In this document: positions 55,828 through 64,000 of the stretch, in pieces | Numbering within the stretch: position 1 is the first letter of the stretch | Layout: each line of letters opens with the position of its first letter | DNA from: Prolixibacteraceae bacterium | GTDB lineage: Bacteria; Bacteroidota; Bacteroidia; Bacteroidales; Prolixibacteraceae | DNA length: 64,000 bases | Reading direction: 5' to 3' | Assembly: GCA_019163175.1 (NCBI GenBank) | Contig: JAFLKN010000023.1 | Location: 1-64,000, forward strand | Notes under the pieces: model-generated | What the model saw: only the letters and a program-made list of their open reading frames with translations | Told to the model about the DNA's origin: nothing | Databases searched by the model: none | Made by a program: the position numbers and the translations under genes

Positions 55828-57342
55828 ATGCGAAAAATAAAAAAGATCCTCATTGCAAACCGTGGTGAAATAGCGATCCGGATTATGCGAACATGCAGGG
55901 AAATGGGTATTTCAACGGTGGCAGTATTTTCAGATGCCGACCGAACTTCGATGCATGTACGTTATGCGGATGAAGCTTATCACATCGGGCCTGCTGCATC
56001 ATCAGAAAGCTACCTGAATGCCGATAAAATTATCGACGTAGCTAAAAAATCAAATGCCGATGCCATTCATCCCGGGTATGGTTTTTTATCTGAAAATGCA
56101 AATTTTGCAATGAAATGTGCTGAGAGTGGAATTAAATTTATTGGTCCTTCGCCTGAAGTAATTAATCAGATGGGCAATAAAATCCAGGCCCGTTTAACCA
56201 TGATTGCAGCTGGAGTTCCGGTTGTTCCGGGAACTACCGAAAGTTTAAAAACAGAAAAAGATGCACTTGAAACGATAAACCGGATTGGATTACCAGTAAT
56301 GGTAAAAGCAGCCGCAGGCGGCGGCGGCAAAGGAATGCGGCTTATTACTGAAGAAAAGGATATCCTTTCTATGGTCAGATCAGCCAGATCTGAAGCAAAA
56401 TCATCATTTGGAAACGATTCTGTTTACGTAGAAAAATACATTTCCTCTCCTCATCATATCGAATTTCAGGTCCTAGGCGATCAACATGGTAATGTAGTAC
56501 ATCTTTTCGAACGTGAGTGTTCTGTACAACGTCGTCATCAGAAGATGATCGAAGAAACTCCTTCGCCATTGGTTACACCCGAATTACGCATGGAGATGGG
56601 CAAATGTGCTGTTAATGCAGCCAAGGCTGTTAATTACGAAGGTGCCGGAACCATTGAATTTTTGGTAGATAACGATCTGAACTTCTACTTTCTTGAAATG
56701 AATACACGCCTTCAGGTTGAACATCCAATTACCGAACGTATTACAGGAATTGACCTGGTGAAACAGCAAATTTTAGTGGCTGAAGGTCACCCACTTTCAT
56801 TTACGCAGGATAAGCTCCGCCAAACCGGTCATGCTATTGAATGCCGTATTTATGCAGAGGATTCGGAAAACAATTTCATGCCAAACCCAGGAAGAATTTA
56901 CAACATTACCCAACCATTGGGACTTGGGGTGAGGACAGACGGCTATGTATATGAAGGTTATGAAATTCCAATTCACTATGATTCTATGATCTCAAAACTT
57001 ATTGTTTGGGCTGAAAACCGACACGAAGCGATTGAGCGTATGAAGCGTGCATTGTACGAATATAAAATTACCGGAGTAAAGACCTCGATTAAATTTTTGG
57101 AACGAATCATGGAAACTGAGGATTTCAGAAGTGGCAATTACGACACTAATTTTATTGAAAAAAATAAAGAGACACTACTTGCCAGCACCAAATGCGAGGA
57201 CAATTGTGAAGATATGATCATCATTGCAGCTTACGTCGAACATCTTGACAGGCTGAATATCGCACAAACTTCGAAAGAAATGTACACAGCCCAAAACCGC
57301 TGGAAGAAATATACCTACCAAAAGAATTTCGAACGCTTATAA
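55828..57342 (+). CDS. accC: Biotin carboxylase subunit of acyl-CoA carboxylase
   Basis: A 504-residue biotin carboxylase that carboxylates protein-bound biotin with ATP and bicarbonate. The ATP-grasp fold is recognisable: KKILIANRGEIAIRIMRTCREMGI, the glycine-rich loop MVKAAAGGGGKGMR, and the catalytic region FLEMNTRLQVEHPITERITGIDLVKQQI. Length is slightly above the 450-residue AccC norm because of a C-terminal extension (about 450-504). It heads an operon with the biotin carrier (13 nt downstream) and the carboxyltransferase. In this setting propionyl-CoA or another short acyl-CoA is the likely substrate. Confidence 0.94.
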   Translation: MRKIKKILIANRGEIAIRIMRTCREMGISTVAVFSDADRTSMHVRYADEAYHIGPAASSESYLNADKIIDVAKKSNADAIHPGYGFLSENANFAMKCAESGIKFIGPSPEVINQMGNKIQARLTMIAAGVPVVPGTTESLKTEKDALETINRIGLPVMVKAAAGGGGKGMRLITEEKDILSMVRSARSEAKSSFGNDSVYVEKYISSPHHIEFQVLGDQHGNVVHLFERECSVQRRHQKMIEETPSPLVTPELRMEMGKCAVNAAKAVNYEGAGTIEFLVDNDLNFYFLEMNTRLQVEHPITERITGIDLVKQQILVAEGHPLSFTQDKLRQTGHAIECRIYAEDSENNFMPNPGRIYNITQPLGLGVRTDGYVYEGYEIPIHYDSMISKLIVWAENRHEAIERMKRALYEYKITGVKTSIKFLERIMETEDFRSGNYDTNFIEKNKETLLASTKCEDNCEDMIIIAAYVEHLDRLNIAQTSKEMYTAQNRWKKYTYQKNFERL

Positions 57343-57355
57343 TCCCCCGTAAAAT

Positions 57356-57865
57356 ATGTCAATAGAAATAAGACTCGACAAACGTATCGCCTCAGTTGAA
57401 ATACTAAAACAATATGAAAATCTTCTTGAAATTAAGGTTGATGATAAAATTTATCAGGTGGACTTAATGCACAATGATGAAGGTATCTTTTCGATCCTGA
57501 ATAAAGGCCGATCTTTCAATATTGAGTTGGTTCCGCAGGCAAATCCGAAACTTTATACCGCCTATACTCTTTACGACAATTACGATATTGAAATTATTGA
57601 TGCCGAATCGCGGTATTTAAGAAACCGATCAGGTGTAACCCAACTCATTTCTGAAAATACAATCTCATCACCCATGCCAGGGAAAGTGGTTAAAATACCT
57701 GTTGCTGTTGGAGATGAAGTAAAAAAGGGAGATACCGTAATTACTATTTCTGCCATGAAGATGGAAAGCGAATACAAATCGCCTATAGACGGTAAGATTG
57801 TCAAAGTATATGTAACCGAAGGAAGTACCATTGATGCCAACCAAAAATTAATTGAAATCGAATAA
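57356..57865 (+). CDS. Biotin carboxyl carrier subunit
   Basis: A 169-residue protein. The C-terminal biotinyl domain (about 97-169) carries the attachment site ISAMKMESEY with Lys135, within ISSPMPGKVVKIPVAVGDEVKKGD and a last strand DANQKLIEIE. The N-terminal part (1-95) links to the partner subunits. It lies between the biotin carboxylase and the carboxyltransferase with gaps of 13 and 12 nt. Both gaps contain a run of five C shortly before the start codon, not a Shine-Dalgarno. Confidence 0.93.
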   Translation: MSIEIRLDKRIASVEILKQYENLLEIKVDDKIYQVDLMHNDEGIFSILNKGRSFNIELVPQANPKLYTAYTLYDNYDIEIIDAESRYLRNRSGVTQLISENTISSPMPGKVVKIPVAVGDEVKKGDTVITISAMKMESEYKSPIDGKIVKVYVTEGSTIDANQKLIEIE

Positions 57866-57877
57866 ATAATACCCCCT

Positions 57878-59413
57878 ATGGATTTAAATGCCAAATTTAA
57901 TCAGTTTGAAACACTGAATCAGGAAGCTGAAGCAGGCGGTGGAATTGAAAGACTTGAAAAACAACGTCAGTCAGGTAAAAAAACTGCCCGCGAGCGTATC
58001 GCCATGCTTTTAGACCCCGGAACCTTTTACGAAATTGATAAAATGGTGACCCACCGGGCAACCGATTTCGGAATTGACAAACAAAAATATCCCGGCGACG
58101 GGCTTGTTTCCGGATATGGAAAAATAAACGGAAGACTTGTTTATGTGTTCGCACAGGATTTCACTGTTTTTGGTGGAACTTTAAGCCGAACCAATGCCGA
58201 TAAAATTCTGAAAATTCAGGATTTGGCCGTAAAAATGGGCGCACCACTTATTGGTCTTAACGACTCGGGCGGGGCACGTATTCAGGAAGGAGTTGAAAGC
58301 CTTGCCGGTTATGCTGATATATTTTACAACAACGTGCTTTGCTCAGGTGTAATTCCGCAGATCAGTGTTATTCTTGGGCCATGCGCTGGTGGTGCAGTTT
58401 ATTCTCCAGCCCTGACCGACTTTATTTTTATGGTTGAAAAAACCAGTCACATGTTTGTTACCGGTCCTGAAGTAATTAAAACTGTGACCCACGAAGATGT
58501 AACCAAGGAAGAGCTTGGCGGTGCAATTACACATGCTTCACGAAGTGGAGTTGCTCATTTTACCGGAAGCGATGAAGAGCAAACCCTGATGATGGTGAGA
58601 GAACTGATGAGTTTCATCCCGTCGAACAACATGGAGGAGCCACCTTCAAAAGTAGCTACTGATCCTGAAAATCGTCCGGATCTTTCATTAAACACAATCG
58701 TTCCGGTTGATCCAAACAAACCATACGACATTAAAGATATCATACACAAAATTGTGGATGAAGAGCACTTTTTGGAAGTTCAACCACATTATGCTGCCAA
58801 TATAGTTGTTGGTTTTGCACGTATGGGTGGCCAACCAATTGGAATTGTCGCTAACCAGCCTGCGCATCTGGCCGGTGTACTCGACATCAATTCTTCGTCG
58901 AAATCAGCCAGATTCGTACGTTTCTGCGATGCTTTTAATATTCCGTTGGTGACCTTGGTTGATGTTCCCGGATTTTTACCCGGAACGGCTCAGGAATTTG
59001 GTGGAATTATTAAGCATGGGGCTAAACTGCTTTATGCTTTTGCTGAAGCTACTGTTCCAAAGATTACATTGATTACGCGAAAAGCTTACGGTGGAGCCTA
59101 TGATGTAATGTCGAGCAAACACATTGGTGCCGATGTAAATATGGCCTACCCAACCGCCGAAATTGCAGTTATGGGACCCGAAGGAGCCATCAATATTTTA
59201 TATCGAGGTAAGTTAACCGATGATGAAAAAGCTGATGCAGTGCTGGACTACCGTGAGAAATTTGCGAATCCATACCGAGCTGCATCGTTGGGTTACATCG
59301 ATGAAATTATTCTGCCTCAGGATACCCGAAGCAAGATTATTCAGGCGCTGAAAATGACACATAACAAGCGGAAATCTAATTTACCACGCAAGCACGGAAA
59401 CATACCACTTTAG
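57878..59413 (+). CDS. Acyl-CoA carboxylase carboxyltransferase subunit (PccB/MmdA type)
   Basis: A 511-residue crotonase-fold carboxyltransferase. Segments include [64 protein letters not shown] (oxyanion region of the N-domain), [36 protein letters not shown] and [18 protein letters not shown]. It transfers carboxyl from biotin to acyl-CoA, most likely propionyl-CoA giving methylmalonyl-CoA. The presence of an ATP-dependent biotin carboxylase in the operon argues against the sodium-pumping decarboxylase version, which would have a membrane beta subunit. Confidence 0.94.
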   Translation: MDLNAKFNQFETLNQEAEAGGGIERLEKQRQSGKKTARERIAMLLDPGTFYEIDKMVTHRATDFGIDKQKYPGDGLVSGYGKINGRLVYVFAQDFTVFGGTLSRTNADKILKIQDLAVKMGAPLIGLNDSGGARIQEGVESLAGYADIFYNNVLCSGVIPQISVILGPCAGGAVYSPALTDFIFMVEKTSHMFVTGPEVIKTVTHEDVTKEELGGAITHASRSGVAHFTGSDEEQTLMMVRELMSFIPSNNMEEPPSKVATDPENRPDLSLNTIVPVDPNKPYDIKDIIHKIVDEEHFLEVQPHYAANIVVGFARMGGQPIGIVANQPAHLAGVLDINSSSKSARFVRFCDAFNIPLVTLVDVPGFLPGTAQEFGGIIKHGAKLLYAFAEATVPKITLITRKAYGGAYDVMSSKHIGADVNMAYPTAEIAVMGPEGAINILYRGKLTDDEKADAVLDYREKFANPYRAASLGYIDEIILPQDTRSKIIQALKMTHNKRKSNLPRKHGNIPL

Positions 59414-59422
59414 GGAACATAC

Positions 59423-59470
59423 CACCTCTTTATTCGTAAGAACAACTGAACACTTAACGAAAGGAGGTGA
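59423..59470 (+). promoter_or_regulatory. Perfect Shine-Dalgarno with a hairpin that can mask it
   Basis: AAAGGAGGTGA (59460-59470) lies 6 nt before ATG 59474, an ideal Shine-Dalgarno in a genome whose other leaders lack one. CACCTC (59423-59428) is exactly complementary to GAGGTG (59464-59469), and TTCGT (59433-59437) to ACGAA (59457-59461), so a two-part stem over a 19-nt loop can sequester the site. Confidence 0.6.
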
Positions 59471-59473
59471 GTA

Positions 59474-59713
59474 ATGAAAACTCTAAACATTAAACACCGC
59501 CGGTATTTTCCGGGAATTTGGCTATTGGTTACTATTCTGTTATTGTTTGTATTGTTGTTCAGTCCGATACGTAATGTAGGGATTGTATTTATTTGCATCG
59601 TTGCGCTGTATGTTGCAATTTCATCGTATGCAAAGTTTAGCAATATAGATCAACATCCTTTCAGAAGCCGTGCCCGTGATCAGATTTTTAAAGATCGAAA
59701 TAAAATATCCTGA
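59474..59713 (+). CDS. Small two-helix membrane protein downstream of carboxylase
   Basis: A 79-residue protein with two adjacent hydrophobic helices (about 14-33 and 36-55), a basic N-terminus (MKTLNIKHRRYF) and a charged C-terminal tail (SRARDQIFKDRNKIS). No family is recognised. It begins 60 nt after the carboxyltransferase stop and ends at a strong terminator, so it is probably the last gene of the carboxylase operon. It is translated from a perfect Shine-Dalgarno, unlike its neighbours, which suggests separate translational control. A role with the carboxylase is only an inference. Confidence 0.75.
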   Translation: MKTLNIKHRRYFPGIWLLVTILLLFVLLFSPIRNVGIVFICIVALYVAISSYAKFSNIDQHPFRSRARDQIFKDRNKIS

Positions 59714-59716
59714 ATT

Positions 59717-59740
59717 AAGCCAGCAAAAGCTGGCTTTTTT
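59717..59740 (+). terminator. Terminator of the carboxylase operon
   Basis: AAGCCAGC (59717-59724) pairs with GCTGGCTT (59729-59736) over an AAAA loop, followed by a T-tract. Confidence 0.92.
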
Positions 59741-59847
59741 ATTGCTCCAATACAGCTGACAGACCGCATTTCAGGATTTAATATTTTTTAACGTCGACAT
59801 ACATATTTTTTTCTGCTCCCGATTTCATCAAAAAAGTGAATTATTTC

Positions 59848-59855
59848 TATTTTCG
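59848..59855 (+). promoter_or_regulatory. -7 box TATTTTCG before the pseudo serine hydrolase gene
   Basis: TATTTTCG differs from TAnnTTTG at one base and lies 34 nt upstream of ATG 59890, which supports that start rather than the ATG at 59836. No -33 TTTG is evident. Confidence 0.4.
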
Positions 59856-59889
59856 ATCCCCTGAAAAAATCAGTTATTCAAAATGTAAA

Positions 59890-61056
59890 ATGAAAACACA
59901 AATTCTCTCAAAAAGCTTAATTATTCTGCTGATTTTCGTATCATTGTTATCGTGCAGAAAAAAACCACAAGACCCTTCAGTTGTGCGTTCGTCCAAGTAC
60001 CGTGAAAGTTTGAAAGATGTTTACGAGAAAGTTGGTTTATTCTATCATGCGAATATGATTCCTGGCATGGCTGTGGCTGTATCTATCGACAACAAACTTG
60101 TATGGGCCGATGGGTTTGGATTTTCAAATTACGAATTGAAAGCCAAAGCATCACCAACACACAAGTTTCGGATTGGTCAGGTTTCGGAGTTAATTACTGC
60201 ACTTACGGTAGCAAAACTTAATGAAGAGGAAAAACTCAAAATTGACAAGACTGTGGCTGAATTGTTTCCACAATTGAGCAAGAAACCAGCTGTATATACG
60301 ATCAGGCAACTTGGAGCTCATGCAGCAGGAATCAGAACCGAAAATACCCCGGCAGGAAAAGGCAATACGACAAGTATTGAAACCATAATTCCGGAATTTA
60401 TTAACGACGATTTACTTTATGAACCTGGAACCAATCTTATGCATACAGAACTGGGATTCGATATGATTGGTTACTTGATTGAAAAAAGCACCAAAGAAGC
60501 TTTCTATAGAGTGGTTAAAAAAAATGTATTGGACACTTTGCATCTGGAAGGCACTGTTCCTGATGTACCGTCCAGAATTATTGACAACCGAAGCAGCAAC
60601 TATGATTTCAATTTCGTGGCGCAACCGATAGTCGCATCACCTATTGATTTACGGGGAAAAGAAGCCTCGGCAGGTTATCTAAGTTCAGTACTCGACTTGG
60701 TTAAAATGGGTAATCTCTTGCTTTATCCAGGTTTTCTAAAACAGGAATCAATTGACTTGCTAACGAAACCGTTTAAACTGAAAGGAGGTCAGGATTCCCA
60801 GTATTCGTTTGGTTTGATTTCTACCAAGGACATTCAAGGTCATACGTTTTACGGAATTCGTGGAGCTGTTGAAGGAGGTAGCGCCTCATTGCTAATTTAT
60901 CCTGATGATAAGATGGTTATTGCAGTAGCTGCTAATGTACAAAACAGCTCATGGGAATTACCTGTTTTCGAAATTGCTGAGTCTTTTATGAAACAACTCC
61001 ATCCTGAACTATTTTTGGAGAAGAAAAAAGAACAGGAAACTTCTGAAGCCAAATAA
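59890..61056 (+). CDS. Beta-lactamase-fold lipoprotein lacking catalytic residues
   Basis: A 388-residue lipoprotein (lipobox LLSC, Cys22) of the class C beta-lactamase/penicillin-binding-protein fold. The family's SxxK nucleophile site falls at FRIGQVSELITAL: Ser is Gln97 and Lys is Glu100. The YxN motif position reads HTE (His185, Glu187) and the HxG-type position reads RGA (Arg324). All three active-site elements are replaced while the fold segments around them (EPGTNL, GFDMIGYLIEKS, SLLIYPDDKMVIAVAANVQN) are well kept, so it is a probable pseudoenzyme that binds rather than cuts. I start at ATG 59890; the frame is open for 18 codons further up. Confidence 0.85.
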   Translation: MKTQILSKSLIILLIFVSLLSCRKKPQDPSVVRSSKYRESLKDVYEKVGLFYHANMIPGMAVAVSIDNKLVWADGFGFSNYELKAKASPTHKFRIGQVSELITALTVAKLNEEEKLKIDKTVAELFPQLSKKPAVYTIRQLGAHAAGIRTENTPAGKGNTTSIETIIPEFINDDLLYEPGTNLMHTELGFDMIGYLIEKSTKEAFYRVVKKNVLDTLHLEGTVPDVPSRIIDNRSSNYDFNFVAQPIVASPIDLRGKEASAGYLSSVLDLVKMGNLLLYPGFLKQESIDLLTKPFKLKGGQDSQYSFGLISTKDIQGHTFYGIRGAVEGGSASLLIYPDDKMVIAVAANVQNSSWELPVFEIAESFMKQLHPELFLEKKKEQETSEAK

Positions 61057-61311
61057 AATCAGCTATAAAAATAAAATACCAATTTTTGATATTTGCTGAC
61101 TTCCTAGCACTTTTACATCAAGATACAACTAATTATTATATAGCGGAAACTCTAAAAATATTATAAATGGGTTATAACTATATTATATATTGGACAGTTG
61201 TGCTTATACCGTTTCGTTTTCATTTTAATCCCATATTACTCACGAATAAATTTCCAATTGTATTTTCAAACTTTCCCTATTCAACAACATGAAAATAAAA
61301 TAATTTCAGGG

Positions 61312-61848
61312 TTATTTAAGTAAGTATTGTTCTATCAAATCTTTATTCTGTGAAACGAATTTACTCCCCGGCGTGTTTCCGCACTTTCTGCAAACCAGAT
61401 GATAAGCGCTGCTCGCAGTTGAACATCGCGGGCACGAAAAGTAATTCTTCATTTCGATTAACCAGTTTTCTATACCAATTTCTTTCATTCTGATTTGTGA
61501 TTCCAAAATCTCAAGCCTGTGAGGCATTTTAGTTTGAAATTCAATTAAAACCTGACATGGAAATTCATTGCATGCTGCACAGAAATCAACACTTTTAGCT
61601 TTTTTGCAGTCAATAAATGTACACATCTTTGTGCAATGTAATGACTTCCTCGCAGCTCCACAACCATCGCATAAGGTTTCATCGAAAGTTTGATTTAAAA
61701 CCACTGCATATTGCAATATTCTTTCCGTATCATCCTCCCGGGTGGCCAGATAGATTCCGCAAGCTCCGCAATACAGTCCGCAAACTGCGGCTAAATCTTT
61801 GTTATTTTGAATTTTTATTTCTGTATTACCTGAATTATGCCTATTCAT
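61312..61848 (-). CDS. DUF3795 Cys-rich protein with zinc ribbon
   Basis: A 178-residue cytoplasmic protein. The DUF3795 part (about 15-110) is very Cys-rich: CGLYCGACGIYL, CDGCGAARKSLHC, CTFIDCKKAK and CAACNEFPCQ. A second region (about 137-160) looks like a zinc ribbon (CPRCSTASSAYHLVCRKCG). Metal binding is likely, function is unknown. It is the second of two small minus-strand genes and has no clear terminator. Confidence 0.85.
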   Translation of the reverse strand: MNRHNSGNTEIKIQNNKDLAAVCGLYCGACGIYLATREDDTERILQYAVVLNQTFDETLCDGCGAARKSLHCTKMCTFIDCKKAKSVDFCAACNEFPCQVLIEFQTKMPHRLEILESQIRMKEIGIENWLIEMKNYFSCPRCSTASSAYHLVCRKCGNTPGSKFVSQNKDLIEQYLLK

Positions 61849-61871
61849 TTATTTTGAAGTTAATTGTTGTT

Positions 61872-62477
61872 TTAATGCTTACCAAGTTTTAATGATAAAC
61901 CAACAGACGCATAGATTTTCCCGCTTCCATAACCTAATGGATATTCAGGATGATTGTGGCTTCTGGCCAATCCATAATAATTATACCCAAGTTCAGCATA
62001 AACATCTAACAATGGAGTCAAATAATACCTGCCCCCAAAATTTAACCCGCCAACAATACCATTTGGATTTGATTCTTTTTCAAGATGAGAACCCCAGATT
62101 CCAAAAGCCCATCCGGTCTTCAACAATACAAAATAGTCGATCTTGTCATTTTTGTTAAACCCGGGATACCAGCCAAGGCGAAAAACTGCCGGAATACCAT
62201 AAATGGTGCTGCCCTGTGTTTCACCGCCAAGTAAACCCGTTTCGAGACCGTATGAAAAAACTGCATTAGCATTAGGTTTCCAGTCAGCTGAGAGTGAACC
62301 TCCCACAAAAGCAGAACCACCAAGATTTTCACCTGCGGCAAAAGTGCCCATACCAAAAGAACCATTAAAGATGATAGATTCGGATTTATCTTCTATTGAG
62401 GATGCCGATTCCTGGGCTGTTGTATTCATTATTAAAAGGAGAAGTATTAGTAATGCTGAAATATTTATTGTTTTCAT
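61872..62477 (-). CDS. Predicted outer-membrane beta-barrel protein
   Basis: A 201-residue exported protein (signal peptide about 1-20, LLILLLLIMNTTAQ). The mature part alternates glycine and aromatic residues in strand-like segments (GSFGMGTFAAGENLGGSAFVGGSLSADW, GLNFGGRYYLTPLLDVYAELGYNYYGL, KIYASVGLSLKLGKH), as in eight-stranded OmpW/porin-family barrels. It ends LKLGKH instead of the usual terminal aromatic. No specific function can be read. Confidence 0.8.
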   Translation of the reverse strand: MKTINISALLILLLLIMNTTAQESASSIEDKSESIIFNGSFGMGTFAAGENLGGSAFVGGSLSADWKPNANAVFSYGLETGLLGGETQGSTIYGIPAVFRLGWYPGFNKNDKIDYFVLLKTGWAFGIWGSHLEKESNPNGIVGGLNFGGRYYLTPLLDVYAELGYNYYGLARSHNHPEYPLGYGSGKIYASVGLSLKLGKH

Positions 62478-62509
62478 GATTCATTAACTACATTTTAGGT
62501 TTATCAAAA

Positions 62510-63583
62510 TCAACTATTATTAAAATCAGGTTTTAAAGCTTTGTACCGACGTCCCCACCATTTGTATTTGGTGAGCGATGTATAAACGGTTAACCGTTCC
62601 AGTATTTTAAATTGCAACAGCCAGTGAACCAATCTGTACCAAACACCGATAAAGGCAATTGACAAGCCCGATTCGATTACCATTCTAAGCAAGGCATTTT
62701 CAATAGGGAAAAACCAGACATTGAAATATTTGTAGAACAACACCAAAATAACCGAAAAGAAAACATGGACTCCGGCTACACTATATCCATGACCGGTTTC
62801 GATAGCTTTTCTGGGGCAATTGCTCATACATTTCATGCAACTTTCGCAATTGAAGGTCCAGAATGGGCGGTTGTCAACCTTTATAATTGCTTTAACAGGG
62901 CAAGCTTTGATACACAATCCGCAATTGTCGCAATCGGCAGATGCAAAATATGTTTTGGCAAGGAAAAACCTGCCAGCCAAATAATAGGCAACTGCAATAG
63001 GAGCTAAAAGGATGTCGTACACTTCAATCAAATGTTTAAAATGACTTTTGCCCTGCATAATTTTATGTGCGAATTTCTCCACACGCTCTTTGTTCTTCAC
63101 GTGCAGAAATTTCACTGTCCGGTTGTTAAGTCCGGGGTGAACTGAAATCCAGTTCGAGGGCATATCGACTGCCAGAATAGCTTTTATCGAAAACCCTTTC
63201 AGGAACAATACCAAAGCCGACAGGTAAAATGCGATACCTGTAAGTCCGGGAGTTATAAATTTGCCAATGAGCATACCGGCACGGGTGTTCATCAGTACCA
63301 CCTTGTTCTTCCCTTTTGGAAACCGCAAAATGAAGTTCAGCATTATGGGTGGGTAATTGAACCCGTGTATTGGTGATAAAAAGATAATGAGTGTGCCGGG
63401 TTCGGGCGCTGTCATCGTTTTCCTATCGATTTGTGCAATATTCACAGGTAGACATTCTATCTGGTATTGCTGAGACACCGAGGCCATCCATTTTGCCACA
63501 TTTCTGGAATTTCCGGTTCCCGAAAAATAGTAGATGATTACTTTTTTATATGCTTTATCAGCAAGAGTATCTGCGATGTTCAT
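62510..63583 (-). CDS. Flavodoxin-ferredoxin fusion protein (EFR1 family)
   Basis: A 357-residue protein. The N-terminal flavodoxin-like domain (about 10-185) has the FMN loop YYFSGTGNSRNVAKWM and PIHGFNYPP. Two 4Fe-4S ferredoxin sites follow at about 215-265 (CDNCGLCIKACPVKAI and CESCMKCMSNCPRKAI). Hydrophobic segments at about 120-140 and 275-320 suggest membrane contact. The EFR1 group is presumed to shuttle electrons between flavin and iron-sulfur partners; the partner is unknown. It is downstream of the truncated gene at the window edge by 11 nt. Confidence 0.87.
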   Translation of the reverse strand: MNIADTLADKAYKKVIIYYFSGTGNSRNVAKWMASVSQQYQIECLPVNIAQIDRKTMTAPEPGTLIIFLSPIHGFNYPPIMLNFILRFPKGKNKVVLMNTRAGMLIGKFITPGLTGIAFYLSALVLFLKGFSIKAILAVDMPSNWISVHPGLNNRTVKFLHVKNKERVEKFAHKIMQGKSHFKHLIEVYDILLAPIAVAYYLAGRFFLAKTYFASADCDNCGLCIKACPVKAIIKVDNRPFWTFNCESCMKCMSNCPRKAIETGHGYSVAGVHVFFSVILVLFYKYFNVWFFPIENALLRMVIESGLSIAFIGVWYRLVHWLLQFKILERLTVYTSLTKYKWWGRRYKALKPDFNNS

Positions 63584-63594
63584 TTTAGAAATCT

Positions 63595-64000
63595 TTAATT
63601 TGAAACATTATACCTTATAGTTTTTAGGTTGAAGACTCCATAGGTAAAGTCACCTTCAGGATAATGCCATATTGTTTTACCTTCGGTTGGAATCATCCTT
63701 CCATCAAATTCCCTGTAATTTGAAACCGGGGTTGTCCATCGAAATTTTTTCACTGTACCGTCATCCTGCAACGCAGACCTGTCGTCAGACATGAAATTGA
63801 TTAATTCGCTCGATTCATTAAAGTATAGTATTGCCGAAACAACATACTTTCCATTGGTAAGAGTAACTTTTGTTGAAAGAGAATCAATCTCATTCCAGGT
63901 TAACCGCTTATCAACAAGACATCCGGGCGCAAAAATACACATGTCGTTTAACAAGGTTACAGTTTCGGCCGTTGTAAGTTCTTCTCCTGCAACATCAACC
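63595..64000 (-). CDS. 3' part of a DUF6920/DUF6544-like gene, cut by the window
   Basis: The last 135 codons of a gene that enters from the right edge; the frame is open to base 64000, so the ATG at 63954 is internal. The visible part reads GEELTTAETVTLLNDMCIFAPGCLVDKRLTW and TPVSNYREFDGRMIPTEGKTIWHYPEGDFTYGVFNLKTIRYNV, which matches the C-terminal half of a family of about 300-residue proteins annotated DUF6920 or DUF6544 (from memory). Function is unknown. It is 11 nt upstream of the EFR1 gene, so co-transcribed. Confidence 0.75.
   Translation of the reverse strand, partial: VDVAGEELTTAETVTLLNDMCIFAPGCLVDKRLTWNEIDSLSTKVTLTNGKYVVSAILYFNESSELINFMSDDRSALQDDGTVKKFRWTTPVSNYREFDGRMIPTEGKTIWHYPEGDFTYGVFNLKTIRYNVSN

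Noticed and set aside
61057-61311. AT-rich gap of 255 bp tested for a small RNA or terminator
   Set aside because: No stable hairpin, promoter box or conserved RNA motif could be made out.

Overview
The window looks like a chromosomal segment from a member of the Bacteroidota, most likely of the Marinilabiliales/Prolixibacteraceae kind. This is inferred from a gene with a type IX secretion C-terminal sorting domain, AT-rich leaders without Shine-Dalgarno sequences, repeated -7 boxes of the TAnnTTTG type, and Bacteroidota-typical families (DUF4301, DUF5916, DUF4197, DUF349, 3-keto-disaccharide hydrolase). The genus is not determined. I see no rRNA, tRNA, CRISPR array, transposase or prophage genes.

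Layout. 1-2488: a secreted beta-helix protein with its own terminator and a strong inverted repeat at its promoter. 2885-6312: a histidine kinase and sigma-54 activator pair. 6333-16439: housekeeping genes (nuclease, yidC-pyrG, a DUF349 protein, trmD, an AddB-like nuclease). 16574-26188: secreted or envelope enzymes (gamma-glutamyltransferase relative, SIMPL protein, sugar dehydrogenase with cytochrome c, a fused acyltransferase of the OlsF type, a YgiQ radical SAM protein). 26291-28641: a three-gene operon joining a heme NO sensor (H-NOX), a soluble hybrid kinase and a Cys-rich PAS-like protein. 28615-33760: a second radical SAM protein, DUF4301, a TPR protein and a phosphosulfolactate synthase. 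34468-41056: a carbohydrate locus (two Gfo/Idh/MocA oxidoreductases, a 3-keto-glycoside hydrolase-like protein, a sodium symporter and a zinc alcohol dehydrogenase). 41078-49958: a membrane phosphoesterase, mutS2 with a half-helicase, an alanine symporter with an insertion, a PspC gene and tex. 50120-55651: a small secreted protein, a Tat-type sugar isomerase, a MATE exporter and a DUF5916 outer-membrane protein. 55828-59713: a biotin-dependent acyl-CoA carboxylase operon followed by a small membrane protein with a perfect Shine-Dalgarno. 59890-64000: a serine-hydrolase fold protein that has lost its catalytic motifs, a DUF3795 protein, an outer-membrane protein, a flavodoxin-ferredoxin fusion and a gene cut off by the window end.

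How genes work together. The clearest functional units are the H-NOX signalling operon, the sugar oxidation locus (oxidation to a 3-keto sugar, cleavage, transport), the sugar dehydrogenase/cytochrome c pair, and the three-subunit carboxylase. At the DNA level the window holds several short dispersed repeats: two copies of a roughly 80-95 bp imperfect palindrome placed just after stop codons, a GC-rich hairpin repeat that has become the coding tail of ygiQ, a tandem ACCATTWA repeat supplying its stop codon, a CCCCG/CGGGG hairpin, and an identical 19-mer in two intergenic regions.
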